DNA of 64,000 bases from Bacteroidota bacterium (GCA_029573235.1 JAKQGX010000037.1:1-64000), one strand, 5' to 3'. Shown: positions 1-8,431, counted from the first letter of the stretch. Numbers and translations are program-made. The notes: generated by a model not told the origin, from the sequence alone.

Positions 1-386
1 CGAGCAGTGCCTCTAAGTGCTCCTTATTCGGTTGTTAGTGACCTAAGATAATTCAAAGAACTGAAAGCAATTCACAACCCTTAGTGCCCCAGGCGTACCT
101 TCAATCGGTTGTTAGTGACCTAAGATAATTCAAAGAACTGAAAGCAATTCACAACGCTCTTTAAAAAAATGCTTAATAAAGTTGGTTGTTAGTGACCTAA
201 GATAATTCAAAGAACTGAAAGCAATTCACAACCACATACCACATTTATACATACATTATAGTTGTTAGTGACCTAAGATAATTCAAAGAACTGAAAGCAA
301 TTCACAACCGGAGAAAGAAGAAGAATTAGAATACTGGCGTTGTTAGTGACCTAAGATAATTCAAAGAACTGAAAGCCATTCAGATC
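1..386. CRISPR. CRISPR array end, type II-C-like, 5 repeats
   Basis: Five direct repeats of 48 bp start at 31, 108, 185, 261 and 339. On the plus strand each begins GTTGTTAGTGACC and ends GCAATTCACAAC. They are separated by unique spacers of 28-30 bp (79-107, 156-184, 233-260, 309-338), and a partial spacer fills 1-30. The first four repeats are identical; the fifth (339-386) diverges in its last 10 or so bases, which marks an array end. Repeats of 46-48 bp whose reverse complement starts GTTGTGAATTGC are typical of type II-C (Cas9) loci in Bacteroidota (family knowledge). By analogy the crRNA strand is the minus strand. No cas gene or tracrRNA is visible here; they should lie to the left of position 1. 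Confidence 0.95.
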
Positions 387-403
387 AGTTCCGAATGGCT
401 TTC
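371..403 (-). terminator. 11-bp hairpin between tRNA-Arg and the degenerate CRISPR repeat
   Basis: GAAAGCCATTC (371-381) and GAATGGCTTTC (393-403) form a perfect 11-bp stem with an 11-nt loop. The left arm lies inside the degenerate last CRISPR repeat. On the minus strand it starts 8 nt after the tRNA-Arg 3' end and is followed by a moderately T-rich stretch, so it may end the tRNA transcript. It could also be a relic of an anti-repeat. Confidence 0.5.
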
Positions 404-411
404 TTGAGGTG

Positions 412-483
412 TAGCCGCGCCAAGAATCGAACTTGGATCTAAAGTTTAGGAAACTTCTATTCTATCCATTGAACTACGCAGCC
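412..483 (-). tRNA. tRNA-Arg (anticodon CCU)
   Basis: On the minus strand a full cloverleaf folds: acceptor GGCTGCG with CGCGGCT (two G-U pairs), D arm, anticodon stem GAAGT/ACTTT with loop TTCCTAA giving anticodon CCU, and T arm CCAAG-TTCGATT-CTTGG. The discriminator is A at 412. CCA is not encoded. It reads AGG codons. It sits directly beside the CRISPR array end. Confidence 0.93.
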
Positions 484-564
484 ATTTTTCGGGTGCAAAT
501 ATCCATCACCACCTCCATTTATCCAACTGCCTCTTACCTGAATTCGTGTTTTCAAATAGTTGCA

Positions 565-930
565 CTAACCATCTATTTTTGCAAATGCTTTTCGCATCAG
601 TGCAGCACTCAAGGCGGCAAAGCCGCTCACTAAACCGCCCAACAAAGCGGCAACCAACATGAACAGATAACGATTGTTTAGTTTAAACAACGCTGCCATT
701 CGATCTGACAAGATATGTTCGTTTTGATAATCTTTAAATAAAGCTACCGACAACCACAATAAAAAGACCGCTACGAAGCCTGCTAAAAATGCCTTACCGG
801 ATGTCAGCTTGAAATTTAATGCGACCACGAAACATAATACTGCCGGCATCCACCACGGCATTGCCAATATTTCGTTGGAAATAAAACTGGTGAGTACCAT
901 AATGACGGTTGCTGTCCAAAATCGCTGCAT
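565..930 (-). CDS. Small integral membrane protein, unknown function
   Basis: A 121-residue hydrophobic protein. About four membrane segments can be seen (roughly residues 5-25, 27-43, 48-66, 88-112), joined by short loops; a charged loop (KDYQNEH) follows the third. The C-terminus is basic (RKAFAKIDG). I do not recognise a family. The gene is 10 bp downstream of the Mrp ATPase stop and on the same strand, so the two are probably cotranscribed; this suggests nothing firm about function. Confidence 0.75.
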   Translation of the reverse strand: MQRFWTATVIMVLTSFISNEILAMPWWMPAVLCFVVALNFKLTSGKAFLAGFVAVFLLWLSVALFKDYQNEHILSDRMAALFKLNNRYLFMLVAALLGGLVSGFAALSAALMRKAFAKIDG

Positions 931-940
931 ACGTTTTTTG

Positions 941-2038
941 TTATTGTTGCATTGCTACTACCTTGGTAGGCTCTAAGTTGGCATTGCGGATTGATACTTG
1001 TCTGGCTACAGCACCGGCAACTTCCATAAAGGCATTTTTAGAAACTTGTTCATCATCTACCATTGCCGGTATGCCGGAATCCCCGCCTTGTTGAATACTT
1101 TGTACAATGGGGACTTCGCCTAAAAATGGAATTTCAAATTGCTCTGCCATTCGTTTGGCACCGTCTTTCCCGAACAGGTAGTATTTATTTTCGGGTAGTT
1201 CTGCCGGAGTGAAGTGTGACATATTTTCTACCACACCGAGGATAGGCACATTTATCTGTGGTTGTTTCAGCATAACGATGGCTTTGCGCGCATCAGCAGC
1301 AGCTACCGCTTGTGGTGTTGATACCACTACTGCACCGGTCACAGGTATGGTTTGCACCAAGGTGAGGTGGATATCTCCGGTACCGGGTGGCATGTCTATT
1401 ACCAAATAATCTAAGTCATCCCATTTTACATCTGAAATAAACTGACGAAGTGCAGAACTGGCTTGTGGCCCGCGCCAAATAACGGCTTGCTTTTCATCTA
1501 TCAACAACCCGATAGACATTGCTTTGATTCCGTATTTTTCGATGGGCACTATCATTCCTTTGCCATTTACATCTGTCATCAGTGGGCGCTCGCTACGTAT
1601 GCCCAACATGATGGGTACTGAAGGTCCATAAATATCAGCATCCAACAACCCTACTTTAGCACCCTCAGCAGCCAAGCCCAGTGCAAGATTCACCGCAACG
1701 GTGGATTTACCAACACCGCCTTTCCCTGATACTACAGCAATAATGTTTTTTACTCCGGGTAATACCACTTTATTGTCTTTTCTGTTGGAGTTGACCCTCG
1801 ATGATAAATTTACTTTTACGATAGCTTCTTTATCCACCAACATATGGATGGCATTGATGCAAGCCTTCTCAATCATCTCTTTCAGAGGGCAAGCAGGAGT
1901 AGTCAGGATTACCGTAAAGGCTACGTTCTTTCCCTCTATTTGAATATCTTCTACCATGTTTAATGTCACAAGATCCTTTCCTAAATCAGGTTCTTGCACA
2001 TTGCTTAGGGCATTGAGTACTTGTTCTTTTGTAATCAT
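941..2038 (-). CDS. Mrp/NBP35-family Fe-S cluster carrier P-loop ATPase
   Basis: Mrp (ApbC) proteins bind and transfer 4Fe-4S clusters in the cytoplasm. The 365-residue product has an N-terminal MIP18/DUF59 domain (about 5-80) and a ParA/MinD-type ATPase domain with deviant Walker A GKGGVGKST (105-113), the switch motif DADIYGPSVP and Walker B-like DMPPGTGD. This is the usual two-domain layout and length of bacterial Mrp. I chose the ATG at 2038: an in-frame start further upstream (2074) overlaps the -7 box at 2072-2079. The usual CxxC near the C-terminus is replaced by a region reading ENMSHFTPAELPENK, so cluster ligation may differ from E. coli Mrp. Confidence 0.93.
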   Translation of the reverse strand: MITKEQVLNALSNVQEPDLGKDLVTLNMVEDIQIEGKNVAFTVILTTPACPLKEMIEKACINAIHMLVDKEAIVKVNLSSRVNSNRKDNKVVLPGVKNIIAVVSGKGGVGKSTVAVNLALGLAAEGAKVGLLDADIYGPSVPIMLGIRSERPLMTDVNGKGMIVPIEKYGIKAMSIGLLIDEKQAVIWRGPQASSALRQFISDVKWDDLDYLVIDMPPGTGDIHLTLVQTIPVTGAVVVSTPQAVAAADARKAIVMLKQPQINVPILGVVENMSHFTPAELPENKYYLFGKDGAKRMAEQFEIPFLGEVPIVQSIQQGGDSGIPAMVDDEQVSKNAFMEVAGAVARQVSIRNANLEPTKVVAMQQ

Positions 2039-2071
2039 ATAAACCTTTGTTAAATCAACTATTGTGCGTCG

Positions 2072-2079
2072 CAAAAGTA
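2072..2079 (-). promoter_or_regulatory. -7 box of the mrp promoter
   Basis: Minus strand TACTTTTG matches the Bacteroidota -7 consensus TAnnTTTG, 33 bp before the chosen ATG at 2038. No clear -33 TTG at the usual distance. Confidence 0.5.
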
Positions 2080-2178
2080 CAACTTAGTGCTGTTCTTTGT
2101 AAGGAATAATAAAACAAAAGACGTTATAGTCTTATTATCGCAGGCTATAGCCGCAATTTATTCCAAAGACCAGTGAAG

Positions 2179-2186
2179 TAACTTTG
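2179..2186 (+). promoter_or_regulatory. -7 box almost touching the start codon at 2192
   Basis: TAACTTTG matches TAnnTTTG and ends only 5 nt before the ATG at 2192. Transcription would start at or very near the A of the ATG, giving a leaderless or near-leaderless mRNA. Confidence 0.45.
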
Positions 2187-2191
2187 CTTTT

Positions 2192-2833
2192 ATGAGATTT
2201 TCGGTTGTTCGATTACTAACATTCTTGTCCTTAATTTTTCTTCCTTTCGTTATATTAGCACAAGGTGTTTATGATAATGTGGTGCAAATAAGCGGTGTAA
2301 CCATGACGGCAGACAGCCTTAGAGCCGTACCCGGTGTGGTGGTAGAAGTGAAAAACAAAGAAAGAGGCGTCATCAGTAATGGGCAAGGTGTGTTTTCCAT
2401 TGTAGTATATAAAGGAGATACGTTGCTGTTCTCTTCGGTGGGTTTTAGAAGTAAAGAATATGTAGTACCCGCCGGCATTCAAGGGAATTATGTTTCGTTG
2501 ATACAACTCATGGTGCAAGATACTTTTTACCTCCCCGAAACCATCGTAAGGCCCTATCTTTCCAAAGAAGAACTTCAATATGCCTTTCGGTACGAAAAAA
2601 TACCGGATGATAAATACGAAATAGCACGCAAGAATACCGACGAGCAAACGATGAAAATACTTGCGTACATGCTGCCTCGTGATGGGCGTGAAAGTCAAGC
2701 TAACTACCAATCTATACAAGCCAATAATGCCGTGTACTACGGTGTTCAGAAGCCCATGAATATTTTCAATCCATTGGCGTGGGCAGAGTTTTTTGAAGCG
2801 TGGAAGCGAGGTGATTACCGAAAGAAAAAATAG
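2192..2833 (+). CDS. Secreted protein with carboxypeptidase-regulatory-like domain
   Basis: 213 residues. Residues 1-23 form a signal peptide (hydrophobic core, cleavage after ILAQ). Residues about 30-115 look like a CarboxypepD_reg-like Ig fold, with the typical GVISNGQGVFSI and GDTLLFSSVGF strands known from Bacteroidota TonB receptors and periplasmic proteins. The C-terminal half (DTFYLPETIVRPYLSKEEL onward) is charged and ends in a basic RKKK. Free-standing proteins of this kind are common in Bacteroidota, with no proven role. It is divergently placed from mrp and convergent with the methyltransferase gene. Confidence 0.85.
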   Translation: MRFSVVRLLTFLSLIFLPFVILAQGVYDNVVQISGVTMTADSLRAVPGVVVEVKNKERGVISNGQGVFSIVVYKGDTLLFSSVGFRSKEYVVPAGIQGNYVSLIQLMVQDTFYLPETIVRPYLSKEELQYAFRYEKIPDDKYEIARKNTDEQTMKILAYMLPRDGRESQANYQSIQANNAVYYGVQKPMNIFNPLAWAEFFEAWKRGDYRKKK

Positions 2834-2853
2834 CAACGATACAAACGGTAGTA

Positions 2854-3462
2854 CTACTTTTTCAGTTTGTACACATACACGTGCATACCTGTCAGGAAGG
2901 CTCGGATACCATCTTCAAAAATAATATGGAGTCCTTGTTTTTTAAACTCGTTGAGGTAATGCTTATGTGATCGGAAGTTTAATGGTACCGGTACTCCAGT
3001 TTTGAGTTTGTTGAGCAACCAATCTTGTGATGAAATCCAAATACGGTCTAACTGGTGGATATACATTTCTTCGATAAGAATAATGTATCCGGAGGGTTTT
3101 GTGACCCGTTTTAATTCGGAAAGATAGAATTCGGGATTATCGGTATGATGTAGTACGGCTAATGCGAAGGAAACATCAAATTGGTTATCCTCAAAGGGGA
3201 GTTCTTTTGTGGTGAGCAGCTTAAAATCTAATCGTTTGTCTTCAAAAAACTGAGCATCGAGATTTTGGTCTTGTATTACATCGATACCGGTAATATGAAG
3301 ACTTGGCTGTAGGTTCAGAATTTCTTTGGAGGTAAACATATTGCCACAACCAAAATCCAACACCTTGCTACCCTCAGGGATATGACGGCTTAAGTACCGG
3401 GCAAAATTAAGGGAGCGCTGACGGGTAAGCTTTTTATAAATAGGTAAGTTGGCAATGAACAT
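2854..3462 (-). CDS. Class I SAM-dependent methyltransferase
   Basis: 202 residues with a Methyltransf_11-type Rossmann fold: motif I VLDFGCGNMFTSKEIL (about 34-49), the acidic residue in GIDVIQDQN for SAM ribose binding, and motif IV-like FDVSFALAVLHHTDNPE. Such proteins methylate small molecules, lipids or quinone precursors; the substrate cannot be read from the sequence. It is transcribed from a good -7 box at 3484-3491, divergently from the membrane glycosyltransferase, which suggests an envelope or glycan role at most. Confidence 0.88.
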   Translation of the reverse strand: MFIANLPIYKKLTRQRSLNFARYLSRHIPEGSKVLDFGCGNMFTSKEILNLQPSLHITGIDVIQDQNLDAQFFEDKRLDFKLLTTKELPFEDNQFDVSFALAVLHHTDNPEFYLSELKRVTKPSGYIILIEEMYIHQLDRIWISSQDWLLNKLKTGVPVPLNFRSHKHYLNEFKKQGLHIIFEDGIRAFLTGMHVYVYKLKK

Positions 3463-3483
3463 AGTGCTGTTTCAAAATGTGTG

Positions 3484-3491
3484 CAAATATA
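3484..3491 (-). promoter_or_regulatory. -7 box of the methyltransferase gene
   Basis: Minus strand TATATTTG, a full match to TAnnTTTG, 22 bp upstream of the ATG at 3462. Confidence 0.55.
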
Positions 3492-3556
3492 AGTCTTCGC
3501 ATTATGATGATGTCAATAATCCTTTATTTTTACGTCGCTTAATAATAAAACTATAC

Positions 3557-5515
3557 ATGCAAAAAGCAAACACCTCGAGCCACGATAAACTGATGCGATA
3601 TCTCTTCATAGCTATCAGCGCACTCCTGCTCATCATCATGCCACTCATCAGCAAAGATTACGGACAAAGTGGTGACGAATGGTTACAAATTTTTTATGGA
3701 CAAGATATATACAACTATTTTTTCAATGGTGATAAACAAGCCTTAGACTACAGCAATAAAACCCTGCAATACCAAGGCATCGAATACTACGGTGGCTTAT
3801 TTGATTACGCTATGGAAATATTGCATCGTTGGATGCCCTCCATTGCCTTGTTGCATTTACGCCACTTCTTCAACGCGCTTACCGGTGCCTTCTTGATGAT
3901 ATTTACAGGGCTGTTTGCCTATCGCATCAGCAACCGCAATTGGCTCACCGGCGTTATGGCTTTATTGTTGATCGCCTTTTCTCCACGCATCTTTGGAGAA
4001 AGTATGAACAACCCCAAAGACATACCATTTGCCTGTGGATTCATTGTGGCGGTGTATTCTTTGCTGGCGTTAATACAAGATATTCCTGCTAAAATTTGGA
4101 AGCATACCATCGGTATTGCCATCGGTTTTACATTGGCATTTGGGGTTCGCCCGGCGGGTGGTTTATTACTAATAGTAACCATGATAGTGCTTGTCGGATT
4201 GTACTATTTCTTACAATCCGGCTTTAAAGAAAACATTACCGCTCACCAGAACAAGCTACTGAAACGTACGGTGCTGATGGTAATTGGAGCCTTGATAGTA
4301 GGCTATATCATTGGGTTGTTGGCATGGCCATGGGGACTACAAGAGCCGTTCACGCGCCCACTGGAGTCGTTGAAACAAATGACGAATATTAAGATTACCA
4401 TTCGTGTATTTTTCGAAGGAGTCTTTCGCCCCAATAATAACATGCCCTGGTACTACGAACTCAAATGGATTGCAATTTCCAGCCCACTTATTGTAATAGC
4501 CGGAGTCTTATTATACTTCCTTTTGGGCATGAAAGGAAAAAACAAATATGGTTGGGCGGCGTTTTTATTTGTTGCTTTCGCTGCATTCTTTACACCGCTG
4601 TATATGATTTATAAAAAATCCAGTGTGCATGATACATGGCGGCATTTATTTTTCATTTATCCTTTTTGGGTCACCATGGCGGCTATGTCTATTACCCTCA
4701 TTGGTGATTATATAAAAAATGAAAAACTCCGCTGGTTGCCATTAGGCATCAGCGTTGCCGGCTTATTGCCGGCTATCATTTGGACATTCCAATCGCACCC
4801 CAATCAATATGTATATTTCAATGAATCGGTAGGTGGCGTAAAAGGAGCTTTTGGCTATTATGATATCGACTATTACCAAAACAGTGGCTTGCAAGATGGG
4901 AAGTGGATTATGGCAAATGGTGTAAAACCTGATACCTCTAAAAAAATATTAGTAGCATCCAACATGTTGGGCTTCGAGCAATATTTCGCAAAAGACACCA
5001 ATCGACTTGCGTTTTATTATGTGCGCTACAACGAACGTCACAAAAAAGACTGGGATTATTATGTAACCTACTCACGGTTTATCTCTCCGGAGCAATTACA
5101 AAATGATAAATGGCCGCCTGCAAATGTTGTCTATGAAGTAAAAGAAGATGATGTAGTATTATCAGCAGTACTTACCCGTAAGAGCAAAGCCGGCATTATA
5201 GCCGCCGAAGCTTTGGAAAGAAAAGATTTTGCTACAGCCGTGCAACAATATGAAGCTTTCTTAAAAACCGATAACTCAGACGAGACTGCCTTTGCTAATT
5301 ATGGTATTGCATTAGCTTCTATCGGCAACATAGACGGTGCTATCGGTGCTTTGTTGAAAGCTTCTGAGCTCGATCCGGGCAATCCGCAGTTTTATTCCAT
5401 ATTGGCACAACTGTACAATGCTAAAGGGGATGCCGCCAGTGCGCAAAAAGCCACCAACCAGGCAAACGCTATTATGATGCGCGAACAAGAGTTGATGGCA
5501 CCACCGGAAGAATAG
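3557..5515 (+). CDS. GT-C type membrane glycosyltransferase with C-terminal TPR
   Basis: 652 residues from the ATG at 3557 (an earlier in-frame ATG at 3449 would overlap the divergent gene). The first membrane span is followed by a periplasmic DYGQSGDEW motif; an acidic DE after the first span is the catalytic signature of GT39/GT83-like enzymes using polyprenyl-phosphate sugars. About ten further hydrophobic segments follow up to residue ~410, then a soluble part with two or three TPR units (about 555-640: FATAVQQYEAFLK, AFANYGIALASIGN, AQLYNAKGDAASA). Likely role: sugar transfer to a lipid or protein at the outer face of the inner membrane. Substrate unknown. Confidence 0.82.
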   Translation: MQKANTSSHDKLMRYLFIAISALLLIIMPLISKDYGQSGDEWLQIFYGQDIYNYFFNGDKQALDYSNKTLQYQGIEYYGGLFDYAMEILHRWMPSIALLHLRHFFNALTGAFLMIFTGLFAYRISNRNWLTGVMALLLIAFSPRIFGESMNNPKDIPFACGFIVAVYSLLALIQDIPAKIWKHTIGIAIGFTLAFGVRPAGGLLLIVTMIVLVGLYYFLQSGFKENITAHQNKLLKRTVLMVIGALIVGYIIGLLAWPWGLQEPFTRPLESLKQMTNIKITIRVFFEGVFRPNNNMPWYYELKWIAISSPLIVIAGVLLYFLLGMKGKNKYGWAAFLFVAFAAFFTPLYMIYKKSSVHDTWRHLFFIYPFWVTMAAMSITLIGDYIKNEKLRWLPLGISVAGLLPAIIWTFQSHPNQYVYFNESVGGVKGAFGYYDIDYYQNSGLQDGKWIMANGVKPDTSKKILVASNMLGFEQYFAKDTNRLAFYYVRYNERHKKDWDYYVTYSRFISPEQLQNDKWPPANVVYEVKEDDVVLSAVLTRKSKAGIIAAEALERKDFATAVQQYEAFLKTDNSDETAFANYGIALASIGNIDGAIGALLKASELDPGNPQFYSILAQLYNAKGDAASAQKATNQANAIMMREQELMAPPEE

Positions 5516-5572
5516 TATTTCCCATAGGCTATATTTTTTTCGATGTGGTAAGTATCTTTTTTTGATTTGGGT

Positions 5573-5580
5573 TATTTTTG
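5573..5580 (+). promoter_or_regulatory. -7 box of the yebC-like gene
   Basis: TATTTTTG fits TAnnTTTG and lies 27 bp before the ATG at 5608. Confidence 0.5.
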
Positions 5581-5607
5581 CGCCCAAAATAAATTCTTAG
5601 TAATACA

Positions 5608-6318
5608 ATGGGTCGCATATTTGAAGTAAGAAAAGCCACTATGTTTGCTCGCTATGATCGCATGGCGAAGCAGTTTAGCCGTATCGGTAAAGAAATAGCT
5701 ATAGCCGTAAAAAAAGGTGGGCCAGATCCTGATACCAACCCTCAACTACGTCGTGTAATACAAAACGGTAAAGCCGTAAACATGCCCAAAGATCGTATCG
5801 AAGGGGCTATTAAAAACGCATTAGGAAAGGACACCAGCAACTACGACGAGGTCTTGTATGAAGGATACGCGCCTCATGGCATTGCTATCCTGGTAGTTAC
5901 CGCTACTGATAATACCACACGAACGGTTGCCAATGTTCGTTCGCACTTCAACAAAGGCGGTGGCGCATTAGGCAATAGCGGCTCGGTAGGTTTTTTGTTT
6001 AAACACATGGGCATGTTTAAGCTAAAAAATGAAGGTATCGACATGGAAGAAATGGAGTTGGAATTGATTGACGCCGGCTTGGAAGAAATCGGTGAAGACA
6101 GCGAAGGAAATGTCATTATTCGTTGCGCTTTCAACGACTTTGGCACTTTGCAAAAAGCTTTAGATGAAAAAAATATCACTCCTATTTCTACAGAGATAGA
6201 ATGGATACCCTTAAACACCGTTACGGTTTCAGAGGAACAAGCCAACGATGTTATGAAACTAATAGCAAGAGTGGAAGAAGATGACGACGTGCAGCAAGTG
6301 TTTCACAACATGGCGTAA
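5608..6318 (+). CDS. yebC: YebC/PmpR family DNA-binding transcriptional regulator (TACO1-like)
   Basis: 236 residues, the normal family length. The N-terminus carries the family pattern (RKATMFARYDRMAKQFS, then KKGGPDPDTNPQLRRVI) and NMPKDRIEGAIKNA; the middle has YEGYAPHGIAILV and NKGGGALGNSGSVGFLF. YebC proteins were long called transcriptional regulators; recent work ties them to translation of proline-rich stretches. The N-terminus reads MGRIFEVRKAT instead of the common MAGHSKWANIKH, a variant I believe occurs in Bacteroidota. Single-gene unit with its own promoter and terminator. Confidence 0.95.
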   Translation: MGRIFEVRKATMFARYDRMAKQFSRIGKEIAIAVKKGGPDPDTNPQLRRVIQNGKAVNMPKDRIEGAIKNALGKDTSNYDEVLYEGYAPHGIAILVVTATDNTTRTVANVRSHFNKGGGALGNSGSVGFLFKHMGMFKLKNEGIDMEEMELELIDAGLEEIGEDSEGNVIIRCAFNDFGTLQKALDEKNITPISTEIEWIPLNTVTVSEEQANDVMKLIARVEEDDDVQQVFHNMA

Positions 6319-6353
6319 TGCATTTTCTCGACGAACGTTTTTTGTCATTAAAC

Positions 6354-6392
6354 ATACAAAGAGCGGCTGCCTTCGGCAGCCGCTCTTTGTAT
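6354..6392. terminator. Bidirectional terminator, 18-bp stem
   Basis: Arms 6354-6371 and 6375-6392 are perfectly complementary (18 bp) around a TTC loop; core GAGCGGCTGCC/GGCAGCCGCTC flanked by AAA/TTT. It lies between the convergent yebC-like and ABC-F genes and can serve both. Confidence 0.88.
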
Positions 6393-6415
6393 ATCACTAT
6401 ACCGTGGTTCGTATC

Positions 6416-8047
6416 TTACGATACGACTTCACCATACATTTCGCTGCGTAGCTGTGCAACACGGGTATCTTCACGATAATCATCAAAACTCATTTCGCGG
6501 TCTATAAGCCCGTTGGGAGTCAACTCCAATATTCTGTCAGCAACCGTTTGTGCCAATTCGTGGTCACGAGTGGTAAAGAGAATGGTACCTTTAAAATCTT
6601 TCATTCCATTGTTCAATGCGGTAATGCTTTCAAGATCCAAGTGGTTGGTGGGCTCGTCCATCATCAGCAAGTTCCCTTTTAGCATCATCATACGGCTCAG
6701 CATACAACGCACCTTTTCGCCTCCGCTCAGTACGGTACACTTCTTCAATGTCTCCTCTCCTGAAAACAACATTCTACCTAAGAACCCACGAATAAAGGTC
6801 TCGTCTTTTTCTTCCGAATATTGTCGTAGCCAGTCAATCAGGTTCAGGTCTTTACCCACAAAAAATTCACTGTTGTCGTTGGGCAAATAAGTAGGTGTAA
6901 TGGTTACACCCCATTTATACAATCCGCCGAAATCGGTATCTTCTCCGGCAAGCATTTGATAAAAAGCGGTAGTAGCAAGCGAATTGTGGGAAACGATGGC
7001 TACCTTTTGTCCTCGTTTTATATCAAACGAAATATTCTTAAATAATACCTCGCCATGCAACGTTTTGGACAAATTTTTTACCTCCAAAATTTGGTCGCCG
7101 GCTTCTCGTATTTGGTTGTTGAAAAGAATGGCAGGGTACTTCCTGTTGGAAGGACGCATCTCATCTAATTTAATTTTATCCAACGCCTTTTTACGGCTGG
7201 TTGCTTGCTTCGATTTAGACGCATTGGCAGAGAAGCGAGCAATAAATTCTTTTAATTCAGCAATCTTATCTTCCGCTTTTTTGTTCGCATCGGCACGCTG
7301 TTTCAACATCAACTGGCTACTTTCGTACCAAAACGAATAGTTACCGGTGAAGATGGTAATTTTTCCAAAATCAATATCAGCAACATGGGTACATACCGCA
7401 TCCAAGAAGTGACGATCGTGCGATACCACCAACACCACCTTATCATAATCTGCTAGGAAATTTTCTAACCAACTGATCGTTTCTAAATCCAAATCGTTGG
7501 TAGGCTCATCCAACAACAATATATCCGGATTGCCAAACAGGGCTTGCGCCAAGAGCACACGCACTTTCTGGTTACCATCCAATTCTTTCAATTGTTTATA
7601 ATGCAAATCTTCTTTAATGCCCAAGTTGCTCAATAAGGTAGCCGCATCACTTTCCGCATTCCAACCTTCCATTTCGCCAAAGATACCTTCCAACTCACCG
7701 GCTTTTATGCCATCTTCTTCTGTGAAATCTTCTTTCGCATACAAAGCATCTTTCTCTTGCATCACGGCAAACAACTTGTCATTACCACGGATAACGGTTT
7801 CCAAAACCGGAATCTCATCAAACTCGTGGTGGTTTTGTTTAAGCACGCTCATCCGCTGGTCTTTCGATATTTCTACAGCGCCGGTGGTGGGGTCTATTTC
7901 GCCCGACAAAATTTTGAGAAACGTAGATTTCCCGGCACCATTAGCTCCAATAACACCATAGCAATTACCCTCCGTAAACCGAACATTGACATCCTCAAAT
8001 AAGACGCGCTTTCCATACCGAAGCGATAGATTTGAAACTGATAACAT
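6416..8047 (-). CDS. ABC-F family ATPase (YbiT/Uup-like)
   Basis: 543 residues, two ABC domains without membrane spans, joined by a charged linker (about 245-320) as in ABC-F ribosome-associated ATPases. Domain 1: Walker A GANGAGKST (35-43), a degenerate signature (LDGNQKVRV instead of LSGGQ), Walker B LLLDEPTNDLD. Domain 2: a degenerate Walker A (SHNSLATT, lacking the GK[ST] lysine), a good signature LSGGEKVR, and Walker B LMMDEPTNHLD. ABC-F proteins act on the ribosomal E site, in translation or antibiotic protection. The complementary defects (signature in one half, P-loop in the other) would leave one composite ATP site intact. A long leader precedes it (see 8048-8291). Confidence 0.92.
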   Translation of the reverse strand: MLSVSNLSLRYGKRVLFEDVNVRFTEGNCYGVIGANGAGKSTFLKILSGEIDPTTGAVEISKDQRMSVLKQNHHEFDEIPVLETVIRGNDKLFAVMQEKDALYAKEDFTEEDGIKAGELEGIFGEMEGWNAESDAATLLSNLGIKEDLHYKQLKELDGNQKVRVLLAQALFGNPDILLLDEPTNDLDLETISWLENFLADYDKVVLVVSHDRHFLDAVCTHVADIDFGKITIFTGNYSFWYESSQLMLKQRADANKKAEDKIAELKEFIARFSANASKSKQATSRKKALDKIKLDEMRPSNRKYPAILFNNQIREAGDQILEVKNLSKTLHGEVLFKNISFDIKRGQKVAIVSHNSLATTAFYQMLAGEDTDFGGLYKWGVTITPTYLPNDNSEFFVGKDLNLIDWLRQYSEEKDETFIRGFLGRMLFSGEETLKKCTVLSGGEKVRCMLSRMMMLKGNLLMMDEPTNHLDLESITALNNGMKDFKGTILFTTRDHELAQTVADRILELTPNGLIDREMSFDDYREDTRVAQLRSEMYGEVVS

Positions 8048-8291
8048 AACGCTGAATAACTATATTTTTATAACTCTTTATGAAAACTGAATCGAAAAAA
8101 TGGATGAGATTTTTTGTTGTCCCGGCTTGCGGAAATCGATGTTACAACTGTGGCGATGGCACCGTTCATCGGCATCTTTCTATGAAGCATTTTTACCGCC
8201 ACTACGCTTGCTTCAGCTATTTACGAAAGCAGCTTCATCCTCCTCTTCATCGATTTTTATAACCCTTTTCTTTTTTCGAGGTGCAAAGGTA
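8048..8291 (-). promoter_or_regulatory. Promoter and ~230-nt leader of the ABC-F gene
   Basis: Minus strand TACCTTTG at 8284-8291 matches the -7 consensus, so the leader would be about 230 nt. It contains a possible 9-codon open frame on the minus strand (8250 to 8221: MKRRMKLLS, with two AGG codons). No other gene is convincing in 8048-8431; short plus-strand frames here have no family resemblance. A long leader before an ABC-F gene recalls attenuation seen for some resistance ABC-F genes, but no terminator/antiterminator pair is obvious to me. Confidence 0.4.
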
Positions 8292-8431
8292 CAAATAAAA
8301 AAATGCTATCATCATTAAAATAATCTATCGAAACAACTACAACTCTGAACTCAAAAAATATCATCTCCTCACAACGTTCATAAAATTCGGGCATTGTATA
8401 ATTTGCAGCTCCCAATAGCAACACACCCCAC

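Noticed and set aside
371-403. Full tracrRNA between the array and tRNA-Arg
   Set aside because: Only 11 bases match an anti-repeat, and none of the usual downstream hairpins follow; the hairpin is better read as a terminator or relic.
8080-8318. Two short plus-strand open frames (one with CGNRCYNCGDG) upstream of the TRIC gene
   Set aside because: No family resemblance, no promoter or ribosome site, and they lie over the probable leader of the ABC-F gene on the other strand.
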